From positions 1 through 35,469 of the forward strand of contig SGYT01000007.1 of NCBI GenBank assembly GCA_004214055.1: DNA of 35,469 nucleotides, read 5' to 3'. The stretch is from Candidatus Actinomarinales bacterium. Lineage in GTDB: Bacteria; Actinomycetota; Acidimicrobiia; Actinomarinales; Actinomarinaceae. The translations under genes were made by a program, and so were the position numbers. Shown in pieces: positions 9,206 to 16,646 of the stretch; the first letter of the stretch is position 1; every line of letters starts with the position of its first letter. Under the pieces are notes generated by a model. The model saw only the letters and a program-made list of their open reading frames with translations. It was not told the DNA's origin and did not search any database.

Positions 9206-9955
9206 ATGAATTTAATATATGACGATACAACTATTTATATTATATTATTTTCTGTTGCATTATTAGCATCTGCTATTGATGCTATCGCAGGTGGCGGAGG
9301 TTTATTAGTGGTACCTACAATGTTACTTTTAGGTATGAATCCACTAACAGCCCTTGGAACTAACAAATTACAATCTTGCTTTGGAACAGCCACTTCATCA
9401 ATAAATTATTATAAAAATGATCTACTTAAAGAAAAAAATATAAAATTATTAATTTTGCTTTCTTTTTTTGGTTCAGTTATTGGAACACTTCTTGTAAGTC
9501 AACTGTCAAATGAACTTCTTAACAATATAATTCCAATACTTTTAATATCTGCGGCTATATTTATAATATTTAATAAAAACACTCAAAAAGTACCTAATAA
9601 TTTATTCTCTATTTTATTTATTCCATTTATTTTATTCATAGGATTTTATGATGGTTTTTTTGGTCCTGGAACTGGTACTTTTTTTGTAATAACTTTTCTA
9701 ATTTTTAAAAAAAGAAATTTAATGGAAGCAACTGCTGCTACAAAATTATTAAATTTTTCTTCAAATTTTGCTTCATTCTTAGTATTTTCATATAAAGGTT
9801 ACATAATCTGGCAATTGGGATTAATAATGGCTGTTGCTCAAATACTTGGAGCATATCTTGGTTCAAAGCTTGCCATAACAAACGGCGAGAAGTTTGTTAG
9901 ACCAATAATAGTTTTTATTTCTATTATTCTTTCTATAAGAATTTTATTAAGTTAG
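9206..9955 (+). CDS. TauE/SafE-family membrane permease
   Basis: A 249-aa hydrophobic protein with about eight membrane-spanning segments. The N-terminal IDAIAGGGGLLVVPTMLLLGM followed by PLTALGTNKLQSCFGTATSS is the hallmark of the TauE/SafE (DUF81) family; the second half repeats it weakly as GFYDGFFGPGTGTFF and ATAATKLLNFSSNF. Members are thought to export or import sulfonates, sulfite or other small organic anions, and the substrate here is unknown. It is a single plus-strand gene, divergent from glpK and ending 1 nt before the end of the convergent hydrolase gene. No strong Shine-Dalgarno sequence precedes the ATG. Confidence 0.9.
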   Translation: MNLIYDDTTIYIILFSVALLASAIDAIAGGGGLLVVPTMLLLGMNPLTALGTNKLQSCFGTATSSINYYKNDLLKEKNIKLLILLSFFGSVIGTLLVSQLSNELLNNIIPILLISAAIFIIFNKNTQKVPNNLFSILFIPFILFIGFYDGFFGPGTGTFFVITFLIFKKRNLMEATAATKLLNFSSNFASFLVFSYKGYIIWQLGLIMAVAQILGAYLGSKLAITNGEKFVRPIIVFISIILSIRILLS

Positions 9956-9956
9956 C

Positions 9957-10922
9957 TTAAACTTTTACACCAATATGTTTATTTAAGAAATTCCCAAACA
10001 TTTTAAAAGACTCTATCGATTCAGGCAGTACTGCTTCTATTTGAAATACATGCCATAAATCCTTCCACTCTTTATATTCATGTTCTACGCCATCACGCTC
10101 TAAGGCATCCTTCAAAGTTCTAGAGTCTGAAAGTAGTAACTCATCACCACCAACATGAATCATTATTGGAGGACTATTTGTATAGTCACCTTTTATAGGA
10201 CATATATATGGGTTTTCTGAATCTAAGTCTTCCTCTTTTACAAAGTATCCGCCGAATCCATTAAGGTTATAGTCATCCCACATTCTTTTAAAAATAGGTC
10301 CAATTAGTAGATCTTTTTCTGCCATTTCTCGATTATAGGATTCTCCAGTTCCTTCAGGATCTGCCCATGGAGATATGCATATTACTGCACCTGGAAGTTG
10401 CTTTCCCTCTTCTTTCAACTTCAAGATGGTGACAAGAGACATATTTCCACCAGCCGAGTCTCCACCAAAGGCAATTTGATCTGCTGAATATCCAAGATCA
10501 TTTATCAATGCTTCATATGTAGCAACACCATCTTCTAATTGTGCAGGATAGTAATGTTCTGGCGCAAGCCTATAGTCCGGTATATAAATAGTAAAACCAG
10601 TCTCTCTTGCTAAATGAGTAAGCATTGGATAATAACCTTTCGGGCTTCCAACCTGATACGCCCCACCATGAAAATATAAAAGTATCTTTTCAGGATCAGA
10701 GTTTGGAGTTGTAATCTTCCACGTATCCAAACCTGCTAGTGTTAACTTTTCTTTTTTATGGCCTTTAGATTTTGGATTTAATCCAACAATATAGTCAAAG
10801 TTAAGTCTCTGCATTTTAACTTTCCACATTTTTGGTTTCCAAGGCTCAACAACTAACCATGAAATCATAGAACCTAATTTTTTATATTTGTTTTTGGCTT
10901 TAATAGCCTCTTTACTCAACAT
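9957..10922 (-). CDS. Alpha/beta hydrolase of the hormone-sensitive-lipase (HSL) type
   Basis: A 321-aa esterase/lipase of the HSL group (bacterial family IV). The oxyanion-hole HGG is at residues 85-87 (YFHGGAYQVGSPKGY), the nucleophile Ser156 lies in GGDSAGGN, and the triad is completed by Asp260 (HVGGDELLLSDS) and His291 (DLWHVFQ). It probably hydrolyses short acyl esters in the cytoplasm; no signal peptide is seen. The gene is visibly richer in G+C (about 43% in sampled 60-nt lines) than its roughly 30% surroundings and has an unusually strong GGAGG ribosome-binding site, which suggests acquisition by transfer. It has no operon partners: TauE-like converges on its 3' end and 200 bp of non-coding DNA lie upstream. 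Confidence 0.92.
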   Translation of the reverse strand: MLSKEAIKAKNKYKKLGSMISWLVVEPWKPKMWKVKMQRLNFDYIVGLNPKSKGHKKEKLTLAGLDTWKITTPNSDPEKILLYFHGGAYQVGSPKGYYPMLTHLARETGFTIYIPDYRLAPEHYYPAQLEDGVATYEALINDLGYSADQIAFGGDSAGGNMSLVTILKLKEEGKQLPGAVICISPWADPEGTGESYNREMAEKDLLIGPIFKRMWDDYNLNGFGGYFVKEEDLDSENPYICPIKGDYTNSPPIMIHVGGDELLLSDSRTLKDALERDGVEHEYKEWKDLWHVFQIEAVLPESIESFKMFGNFLNKHIGVKV

Positions 10923-10928
10923 GTTCCC

Positions 10929-10933
10929 CCTCC
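10929..10933 (-). promoter_or_regulatory. Strong Shine-Dalgarno site for the HSL-type hydrolase
   Basis: On the minus strand GGAGG precedes the ATG at 10922 by 6 nt (GGAGGGGGAACATG). This is far stronger than the weak or absent sites in front of most genes here, and it fixes the start codon of the hydrolase. Confidence 0.7.
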
Positions 10934-11123
10934 AGAAATCGCAAGACAGAAAACATCTATTAATATAAATCTATCTTTTTTTAATATAAAATGTCGGATT
11001 TTTTATATATTTTTATAAAGAAAAAGCAATTATCGAAGTCCAAATAGTACTTTCTAATCGTTTTGAGATCCAAATTTTGTTATATATTATATGAATTTTA
11101 TATAGTAAGACATAATTTTTTCA

Positions 11124-11993
11124 TCATTTCCATATTTTTAAAAATAAAACAGGAGTATTTTTTTTATATTCAACATATTCAGATAAATGTCCATATCTTT
11201 CATCAGCAATTTTTTCAAGCATATTAACTCCACTCATCCTTGTAAGAAGAATATATACAAAAAGTGGTGAAATAAGAGTTAAATATTCTATATCAGAAAA
11301 TGATGAAAAAGATATAACATATATTCCTACCCAAAGAGTAATTTCTCCAAAGTAATTAGGGTGTCTTGATTTTGACCATAAACCATTTGAAATAAATGTT
11401 TTAGTTGTATTTTCAGTTTTTTTAAATTTACTTTTTTGAAAATCTGATATTACTTCTATACTAAATCCAATTATCCAGATTAAAACTCCTATTATTACGT
11501 AAATATTTAAATAATCATTTTCATTTTGTAAAATTGATATTACAGCAGCGCATGAAGTAATCGAAACCCATAAAGCTTGTCCCATCCAATATTGTAAAAA
11601 CCAGAAAAAGTTTTTTTTTGCTTTTTCAAAACGTACATCTTCTTTATCTCTACTTATTCTCTTAAATAAATATGTTCCAAGTCTGATGCCCCAAACTAAA
11701 ACGAATAAAAATAATATTGTATCTGTAATTGTTTTATCAGAAAGAGAAAAATACGCAAATGTTATCACAACTATATATGTCGAACTACCTATGAGATCAT
11801 ATAATTTTTCTGTTTTAAGAATAAATGAAGGAACAAAAAATATGATTTGAATTAATACGGATAAAATTAATAAAAATATAAAGCTATTTATTGAAAATAT
11901 TGTTGATGTTATATTAGATCCTAAAAATGAAAGTAGGTATATACAACATAGAAAAACTATTGACGTTATCGCAGATCTTGTTTCTTTATTCAT
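11124..11993 (-). CDS. DUF1295-type membrane protein (steroid-5-alpha-reductase/ICMT-like fold)
   Basis: A 289-aa polytopic membrane protein. The conserved C-terminal region GLWSKSRHPNYFGEITLWVG is the signature shared by DUF1295 proteins, steroid 5-alpha-reductases and isoprenylcysteine methyltransferases. The R-HPNYFGE segment probably binds a nucleotide cofactor (NADPH or SAM), and a FWFLQYWMGQALWVS helix precedes it. The biological substrate is not established for bacterial members. I place the start at the ATG at 11993: extension to 12011 would read into tRNA-Val. That start lies only 6 nt after the tRNA-Val 3' end, so the message probably has almost no leader. The stop codon is TGA. Confidence 0.85.
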   Translation of the reverse strand: MNKETRSAITSIVFLCCIYLLSFLGSNITSTIFSINSFIFLLILSVLIQIIFFVPSFILKTEKLYDLIGSSTYIVVITFAYFSLSDKTITDTILFLFVLVWGIRLGTYLFKRISRDKEDVRFEKAKKNFFWFLQYWMGQALWVSITSCAAVISILQNENDYLNIYVIIGVLIWIIGFSIEVISDFQKSKFKKTENTTKTFISNGLWSKSRHPNYFGEITLWVGIYVISFSSFSDIEYLTLISPLFVYILLTRMSGVNMLEKIADERYGHLSEYVEYKKNTPVLFLKIWK

Positions 11994-11999
11994 ATTTTG

Positions 12000-12073
12000 T
12001 GGGAGATACAAGATTTGAACTTGTGGCCCCTTGCTTGTCGAGCAAGTGCTCTGCCAGACTGAGCTAATCTCCC
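12000..12073 (-). tRNA. tRNA-Val (anticodon GAC)
   Basis: Complete cloverleaf on the minus strand. The acceptor stem GGGAGAT pairs with ATCTCCC, followed by discriminator A at 12000. The D-arm stem is GCTC/GAGC, the anticodon arm is CTTGC-TCGACAA-GCAAG and the T-arm is ACAAG-TTCAAAT-CTTGT. The anticodon is GAC (Val). CCA is not encoded. Position 33 is C in place of the near-universal U. The next ATG downstream starts 6 nt after the 3' end. Confidence 0.93.
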
Positions 12074-12111
12074 GTAATTAAATAATACTCTAATAGCTAG
12101 ATTTTAAATAA

Positions 12112-12315
12112 TTAATTTTCAACGGTAATTATTCTTCTCCCGTATCTTAGAAATATTCTTTCTACTATTTCTATTAATAAATTAAGAATCCAAAGACCAA
12201 TATATAAAGCAAAAAATATATTTAATAACTGCAATAATAAATAAGTAATTAAAAGATAAACACAAATCCATATGATTGTAAATTTAAGTGAGTATATAGG
12301 TGATTGTGTATTCAT
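12112..12315 (-). CDS. Small membrane protein, two hydrophobic segments
   Basis: A 67-aa protein of unknown function. Two hydrophobic stretches are visible, FTIIWICVYLLITYLLLQLL and FFALYIGLWILNLLIEIV, followed by a basic tail (ERIFLRYGRRIITVEN), so it is probably a hairpin-like inner-membrane protein with its C-terminus inside. The ATG at 12315 shares its A with the TGA stop of the SRAP gene (TGATG), indicating translational coupling. A TTG one codon upstream is the alternative start. I do not recognise a family. Confidence 0.6.
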   Translation of the reverse strand: MNTQSPIYSLKFTIIWICVYLLITYLLLQLLNIFFALYIGLWILNLLIEIVERIFLRYGRRIITVEN

Positions 12316-12959
12316 CAAAAAGGAACCTCTTCGTATTTTTTTATCAATGATGAATTCTTATTTTTAGTATTATTTACTGCTTTATCTACTTTATGAAATA
12401 ATATATTGCTGTAATCTATTTCTTTTAAATCATCATATATTTTATTAACATCCTTATCTGAAAGCCATTCTTCTATTTGTGTATGAGTAAGAATTATTGG
12501 AGATCTGTTATGTATACTATCTAAAGGAGGTAAGGCTTCTTTAGTTATTATTGAAATTTCTATATCTCCATTTGATCTATTCCAATAAAGTCCTGCTGCA
12601 AATAGTTGTAACTTATTTTTTTCATAAAAGAAATAAGGCTGTCGAGACTCAGCTTCAGTTTTCCACTCATACCATCCAGATAGTGGTATTAAGCATCTAT
12701 TATTTTTAAAAGCTGATGTAAATGTTCTTTTTTCTAACAAACTCTCATATCTAGAATTAAAAAGTGATCTTGGGTTATCTTGATTTTTTAACCACCTTGG
12801 AAAATAACCCCAAGTAGTAGTAATCAGTTTGTTGTCTATGATTGCTGGAACAGAAGATTGTGGTGAAATATTATAACTTGTGTCAAAATTATAATTATTA
12901 ATATTATCTACAAAAGACATATCTTTTTTTGATATTTCTAAGTAGTACCTTCCACACAT
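12315..12959 (-). CDS. SOS response-associated peptidase (SRAP/YedK/HMCES family)
   Basis: A 214-aa SRAP-domain protein that shields abasic sites in single-stranded DNA by forming a thiazolidine link through its Cys2. The invariant start MCGRYYLE exposes Cys2 after Met removal. The other active-site residues are present: N68 (LFNSRYE), E98 (LSGWYEWK) and H150 (SIHNRSPIIL). The length matches the family. It lies 1 nt after the S51 peptidase start region, head to tail in a small minus-strand operon. Although such genes are often SOS-linked, I see no LexA box in front of this operon. Confidence 0.95.
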   Translation of the reverse strand: MCGRYYLEISKKDMSFVDNINNYNFDTSYNISPQSSVPAIIDNKLITTTWGYFPRWLKNQDNPRSLFNSRYESLLEKRTFTSAFKNNRCLIPLSGWYEWKTEAESRQPYFFYEKNKLQLFAAGLYWNRSNGDIEISIITKEALPPLDSIHNRSPIILTHTQIEEWLSDKDVNKIYDDLKEIDYSNILFHKVDKAVNNTKNKNSSLIKKYEEVPF

Positions 12960-12960
12960 C

Positions 12961-13632
12961 TTACAATTCTAATATTGATAAATCTAATGTATCACCATCA
13001 GAAAATGTTTGATGATCTTTTTTATAAATTATATGAATATTATTTTTTCCAATTATTTTAATTTCTGATTCATTCATAACAAAATATGTATCTTTTTCTA
13101 AGCAAATTAGTTTATATTTTCCTTTGTTAAGTATCTTAATCGTGTTTGTTATCCAGGAATAATAACTTTCTCCATAATGTGGAATTATTATAGAATTTTT
13201 AATAAAATTTAAACCTTTACCTTTAATCATTCTTTCACCCATAATCATTGAACCTGCACTGCAGCCAGCTAATATTCCTTCTTTTTTAATTCTTAGCAAT
13301 TCATTTATAAATTTATTATTATTTATTGAATTAAATAAATGCTGTGGATTACCTCCCGAGAAATAAACAAAATTAGATTTAGAAATCTCATACAATACGT
13401 CATTATTGATAATCTCTTCTTTATTTCTTGCTTTTATATGTTTATGGCGGACATTTAATGATTTAAAATGTGTATTCGCAAGATTTTCCCAATATTCCTG
13501 CTTTTCTTCACTCTCTTTTCCTGCAGCTGTTGAAAAAGTTAATACATATGGATTGTTAATATAACTTAATAAAACATTATCAACGTATTTAATAGTAGGT
13601 AAAAACTCGCCAGATCCAGTAATTGCAATCAT
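12961..13632 (-). CDS. Peptidase S51-family protein (peptidase E / cyanophycinase-like)
   Basis: A 223-aa serine hydrolase of family S51. The nucleophile is Ser125 in LAGCSAGSMIMGE, preceded by the family motif VYFSGGNPQHL (residues 89-99); H152 in IIPHYGESYYSW is the likely catalytic His. S51 members cleave Asp-X dipeptides (PepE) or cyanophycin-type peptides; which applies here is undetermined. I start at the ATG at 13632 because the in-frame extension to 13755 is a translation of two tRNA genes. The start is 7 nt after the tRNA-Cys 3' end with no room for a Shine-Dalgarno site, so the mRNA is probably released by tRNA processing. Confidence 0.85.
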   Translation of the reverse strand: MIAITGSGEFLPTIKYVDNVLLSYINNPYVLTFSTAAGKESEEKQEYWENLANTHFKSLNVRHKHIKARNKEEIINNDVLYEISKSNFVYFSGGNPQHLFNSINNNKFINELLRIKKEGILAGCSAGSMIMGERMIKGKGLNFIKNSIIIPHYGESYYSWITNTIKILNKGKYKLICLEKDTYFVMNESEIKIIGKNNIHIIYKKDHQTFSDGDTLDLSILEL

Positions 13633-13639
13633 TTCTTTG

Positions 13640-13710
13640 AGGCGACGACGAGAATCGAACTCGTGTAAACGGTTTTGCAGACCGCTGCGTAGCCACTCCG
13701 CCACGTCGCC
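13640..13710 (-). tRNA. tRNA-Cys (anticodon GCA)
   Basis: Minus-strand cloverleaf with acceptor GGCGACG/CGTCGCC, anticodon arm CGGTC-TGCAAAA-CCG around GCA and T-arm CGAG-TTCGATT-CTCG. The discriminator is U73 at 13640, which is the Cys identity base. CCA is not encoded. tRNA-Gly lies 4 nt upstream, and the S51 start codon 7 nt downstream. Confidence 0.95.
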
Positions 13711-13714
13711 AGTG

Positions 13715-13786
13715 AGCGGGTGAAGGGAATCGAACCCTCGTCTCCACCTTGGCAAGGTGGTGTGATAGCCATTATACTACACCCGC
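13715..13786 (-). tRNA. tRNA-Gly (anticodon GCC)
   Basis: Minus-strand cloverleaf with acceptor GCGGGTG/CACCCGC, anticodon arm CCACC-TTGCCAA-GGTGG and T-arm GAGGG-TTCGATT-CCCTT. The discriminator U at 13715 fits bacterial tRNA-Gly. CCA is not encoded. It is probably co-transcribed with tRNA-Cys and the genes that follow. Confidence 0.95.
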
Positions 13787-13834
13787 AACAAGCTAAATTT
13801 TAACATATAAAACTAAAATACTGGAATAGAAGAT

Positions 13835-14272
13835 TTATCCTGTTGAACCAAATCCTTTGTTAGATCTTTCGGTTTTCTTTAACTGAGTAACAGTATTAAA
13901 TGTGATATTTTCTACATTAATTATTACTAGCTGTGCAAATCTTTCGCCTTTATCCAATTTATAGTTCTCATCAGAATGATTAAATAATGGAATTACAAGT
14001 TCACCAGTATATCCAGGATCAACTAATCCAGGTGAATTTATTGATGTAATGCTATGATTTGATGCTAAACCTGATCTAGGTAAAATAAATCCACCATATT
14101 TTTCAGGCAATTCAATTGATACACCCGTTTTTACTTTTGTTACCTTCTTGGGTGTAATATTGTAGTTTTTAACTGAATAGATATCATACCCTATATCCGA
14201 ATCATGCTGTTTCTGAGGTATTTTTGCATCATTATTTAGTAATACAATATTGATATCAATATTTTTATTCAA
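13835..14272 (-). CDS. dut: Deoxyuridine 5'-triphosphate nucleotidohydrolase (dUTPase)
   Basis: A 145-aa trimeric-type dUTPase that hydrolyses dUTP to dUMP and PPi, keeping uracil out of DNA and supplying thymidylate synthesis. Motif 1 is DIGYDIYS (residues 26-33), motif 2 RSGLA (66-70), motif 3 GLVDPGYTGEL (82-92, catalytic Asp85) and motif 5 GFGSTG at the very C-terminus (140-145); motif 4 corresponds to KGERFAQLVI. All are intact and the length is standard. The start is only 13 nt from the divergent start of the membrane protein at 14286, so the promoters of the two genes must lie inside each other's coding sequence, or one message is leaderless. Confidence 0.96.
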   Translation of the reverse strand: MNKNIDINIVLLNNDAKIPQKQHDSDIGYDIYSVKNYNITPKKVTKVKTGVSIELPEKYGGFILPRSGLASNHSITSINSPGLVDPGYTGELVIPLFNHSDENYKLDKGERFAQLVIINVENITFNTVTQLKKTERSNKGFGSTG

Positions 14273-14285
14273 TGCTAACCTTTCA

Positions 14286-15344
14286 ATGATGAATATTAGA
14301 GACTATCTATTTATAAATAAAGCAAAAAATTCAAATAAGATAAAGATTTTAGAAATTTTAGGTTTTGAATCTAATAGTTATATAACTCAATCTCCAGAAA
14401 CTATTAAATATCGCTCTCAGGAAATAGAAAATAATCAAGTAACTTTGGATGAAGAGCTCTATGAAAGTAGAATTCTTGACCTTGAGATTGATAGTAATAA
14501 TTACGATGAGAGTGAAACAAATCTGGAAGCAACCCCAACAAGAACTTTTGAACCAATAAAAATAACAAGCCAAATGAAAAAAATTTGGATAGATATTGAA
14601 AGAAGACGTATGTGGCTTGTGCCAGTAGGACTATTCATTGTAACAATATTATTAATAGCAACAGCAACAAGTATATTTGTCAATAATAGAAATCAAGAAA
14701 TTGAAGTAATTAATTTATACGAAACTCTATCTGAAGATTCAAATAAACTTATTAAAGAAATAGAAGATATTATATTTATTTCAACAGATAGTTTTTACTC
14801 AAAATACGATGTTTCTAATTCTAGTGCTCAGCTGCAATTAATTGAATCAACAATTATGGAGTATAAAAGAAACTTAGTTAACAGAGTTGACATTGATAAT
14901 GTTTCAGAGGTTAATGCTAATCTAGATCAAATTTTCATAGTTATTAATGATCTTGATGATCTTATAACATATAGGATACTTGCTTCTGAAATATTAATAT
15001 ACAATGATATTTTTAATAATATTAATGAAAATACAGATATTGATAATTTATCAAACATTCTTTCTGAAATATCAGCTAAAAGTAAACTTAATTATAATAA
15101 TTTACCAACCATTAAAGAATTTGAAAAGCATTCTTTATTACTAGAAGTTACGCTAGAGTCAGCTGAAGACTTACATGGAAGTTTAATTGCTTCTTTAAGA
15201 AATAATGAAATTGAAGTAGCTAATTCATTAATAATTGCAATTAAAATGAATAAAGATATAGAAGTCAACGAGTTTAATAATTCATTGTTGAAAATTAAGA
15301 ATACTAAAACAGATTTAATTAATAAAATAACTATTTTACCCTAA
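14286..15344 (+). CDS. Bitopic membrane protein of unknown function with long helical outer domain
   Basis: A 352-aa protein that I do not recognise. An acidic, low-complexity N-terminal region (about 105 residues) is followed by a basic IERRR flank and a single transmembrane helix at roughly residues 110-132 (MWLVPVGLFIVTILLIATAT). The remaining 220 residues look largely alpha-helical and are rich in Asn, Ile, Glu and Ser. The basic residues before the helix predict an inside N-terminus and outside C-terminus. Two in-frame ATGs, 14286 and 14289, are equally good starts; the upstream frame to 14250 would overlap dut. It is divergent from dut and overlaps the nrdR stop by 4 nt at its 3' end. 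Confidence 0.72.
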   Translation: MMNIRDYLFINKAKNSNKIKILEILGFESNSYITQSPETIKYRSQEIENNQVTLDEELYESRILDLEIDSNNYDESETNLEATPTRTFEPIKITSQMKKIWIDIERRRMWLVPVGLFIVTILLIATATSIFVNNRNQEIEVINLYETLSEDSNKLIKEIEDIIFISTDSFYSKYDVSNSSAQLQLIESTIMEYKRNLVNRVDIDNVSEVNANLDQIFIVINDLDDLITYRILASEILIYNDIFNNINENTDIDNLSNILSEISAKSKLNYNNLPTIKEFEKHSLLLEVTLESAEDLHGSLIASLRNNEIEVANSLIIAIKMNKDIEVNEFNNSLLKIKNTKTDLINKITILP

Positions 15345-15781
15345 TTAAATTCTGCAGCTTCTTTCTCAAAATCTGATACATTAGAAAATTCTTTATAAAC
15401 TGAAGCAAACCTTAAATAAGCTACTTCATTTTCTTTTTTTAAATACTCTAAAACTGTCTCCCCAATTGAGTCACTATTAACTTTTTTACCGGATTTTTTT
15501 ACTTCAATAAATATTTCGTCTACTAGCCCTTTAAGTTTCTTCTCACTTATTTCTTGTCCCCCAAAAGCACTTTCAATACCTTTTTGAAGCTTTTCGTACT
15601 GAAACTCTTCTAAATTACCATTTCTTTTCTTTACAATTAGTTCAATTTCAGATTTTTCATATGTAGTAAATCTAGAATCGCATGATGGACATTTTCTTCT
15701 TCTTCTTATAGAAGAACCTTCAGAATTTCTTCTTGAGTCAATTACCGCTGTATCTTCTGCATTACAGAATGGGCATACCAT
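15341..15781 (-). CDS. nrdR: Transcriptional repressor NrdR
   Basis: A 146-aa regulator of ribonucleotide reductase genes. The N-terminal zinc ribbon is intact (C3, C6, C31, C34: MVCPFC and CPSC) and is followed by the basic RRRR stretch that contacts DNA. The ATP-cone domain begins at VKKRNGNLEEFQYEKLQKGI. NrdR senses dATP/ATP and represses nrd operons by binding paired NrdR boxes; no such boxes or nrd genes were seen here. The position close to lexA matches the usual actinobacterial order. Confidence 0.96.
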   Translation of the reverse strand: MVCPFCNAEDTAVIDSRRNSEGSSIRRRRKCPSCDSRFTTYEKSEIELIVKKRNGNLEEFQYEKLQKGIESAFGGQEISEKKLKGLVDEIFIEVKKSGKKVNSDSIGETVLEYLKKENEVAYLRFASVYKEFSNVSDFEKEAAEFN

Positions 15782-15826
15782 ATATTGTATATTATAGTTA
15801 TGAACATATTACGCATCAAATATTTA

Positions 15827-15997
15827 TTAATTATTTAATGAAAATCTTGTTATATAATCCCAAAAATTGTCAGCAATAGCTATGTTTACTATATTTTTAT
15901 CATTATCTAAAGCATTTTTTAACGTTTTATCTATTAATGGTGTTGAAATATATGAAAAAATTAATATAAAAAAGATTAAGATTACATTTTCTTTCAT
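15827..15997 (-). CDS. Putative 56-aa single-pass membrane peptide
   Basis: An ATG-started frame of 56 codons fills most of the gap between nrdR and lexA on the minus strand. It opens with MKENVILIFFILIFSYIS, a plausible signal-anchor helix, then a polar tail ending in NFWDYITRFSLNN. In many actinobacteria a LysM-domain cell-envelope gene occupies exactly this place, so this may be a drastically shortened counterpart or an unrelated small protein; no LysM motif is visible. No strong ribosome-binding site is seen. Conservation in relatives would be needed to call it with certainty. Confidence 0.45.
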   Translation of the reverse strand: MKENVILIFFILIFSYISTPLIDKTLKNALDNDKNIVNIAIADNFWDYITRFSLNN

Positions 15998-16032
15998 AAA
16001 TTAAATATAGAATCTATCTATGACACATTTAT

Positions 16033-16048
16033 TAGAACATTTGTGCTA
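16033..16048 (+). promoter_or_regulatory. LexA (SOS) box in front of lexA
   Basis: TAGAACATTTGTGCTA is a one-mismatch version of the Gram-positive/actinobacterial SOS palindrome GAAC-N4-GTTC and matches the perfect copy before recA at 15 of 16 positions. It ends 10 nt before the lexA ATG, so repressor binding would block initiation directly (autoregulation). No Shine-Dalgarno site fits between box and start, so lexA may be translated from a leaderless or near-leaderless message. Confidence 0.85.
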
Positions 16049-16058
16049 ATATTATGTC

Positions 16059-16646
16059 ATGGTATCAAAAAAACAAGAAGAAATATTAAATTACATTAAT
16101 AAAACAATCAATACAAAAGGTTACTCTCCTACTGTGAGAGAAATTTGTGAAGCTGTGGGATTGAAATCAACTAGTACTGTTCAATATCATTTAAAAAAAC
16201 TCATTAACTTAGGGTATTTAAATAAATCAGATAATATATCAAGATCTATAACTAGCAGAACAGTTAACACACAATTTGGTATCCCGATTCTAGGTGAAAT
16301 ATCTGCAGGGCAACCACTCTTGGCTGAAGAAAATTATATAGGTGAATTACCGTATTTTGGAAAAAAAATTAATACTGAATTAATAGCTTTGAAAATCAAT
16401 GGAGATTCAATGATAGATGCTGGTTTATATAATGATGATTTAGTAGTTATTGATAAATCCATAATTCCATCTGATGGAGATATTGGAGCTTTTTTAATAC
16501 ACAACACAGAAGCAACAGTTAAATATGTTGGTACAATCGCAGATAAAAGATACTTGATTCCTGCAAATAAAAATTATAGCAATATAGAGGTAGATGAAAA
16601 TATTACACAGATTGGTAAAGTTGTTTCTTTATTTAGAGATATGTAA
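16059..16646 (+). CDS. lexA: LexA repressor
   Basis: A 195-aa SOS repressor. The N-terminal winged helix-turn-helix (residues 1-65) contains GYSPTVREICEAVGLKSTS and VQYHLKKLINLGYL. The self-cleavage site is Ala83-Gly84 (EISAGQPL), and the catalytic dyad is Ser117 (INGDSMID) and Lys155 (EATVKYVG). On DNA damage RecA filaments trigger autocleavage and derepress the regulon, which here visibly includes recA and lexA itself. It is the only plus-strand gene in the nrdR-cinA block, and its 3' end overlaps dapF by 14 nt (convergent). Confidence 0.97.
   Translation: MVSKKQEEILNYINKTINTKGYSPTVREICEAVGLKSTSTVQYHLKKLINLGYLNKSDNISRSITSRTVNTQFGIPILGEISAGQPLLAEENYIGELPYFGKKINTELIALKINGDSMIDAGLYNDDLVVIDKSIIPSDGDIGAFLIHNTEATVKYVGTIADKRYLIPANKNYSNIEVDENITQIGKVVSLFRDM

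Noticed and set aside
11994-12011. N-terminal extension of the DUF1295 protein
   Set aside because: It reads into tRNA-Val; the ATG at 11993 is sufficient.
13633-13755. N-terminal extension of the S51 peptidase
   Set aside because: This stretch is tRNA-Cys and part of tRNA-Gly. The peptidase fold begins at MIAITGSGEF (13632).
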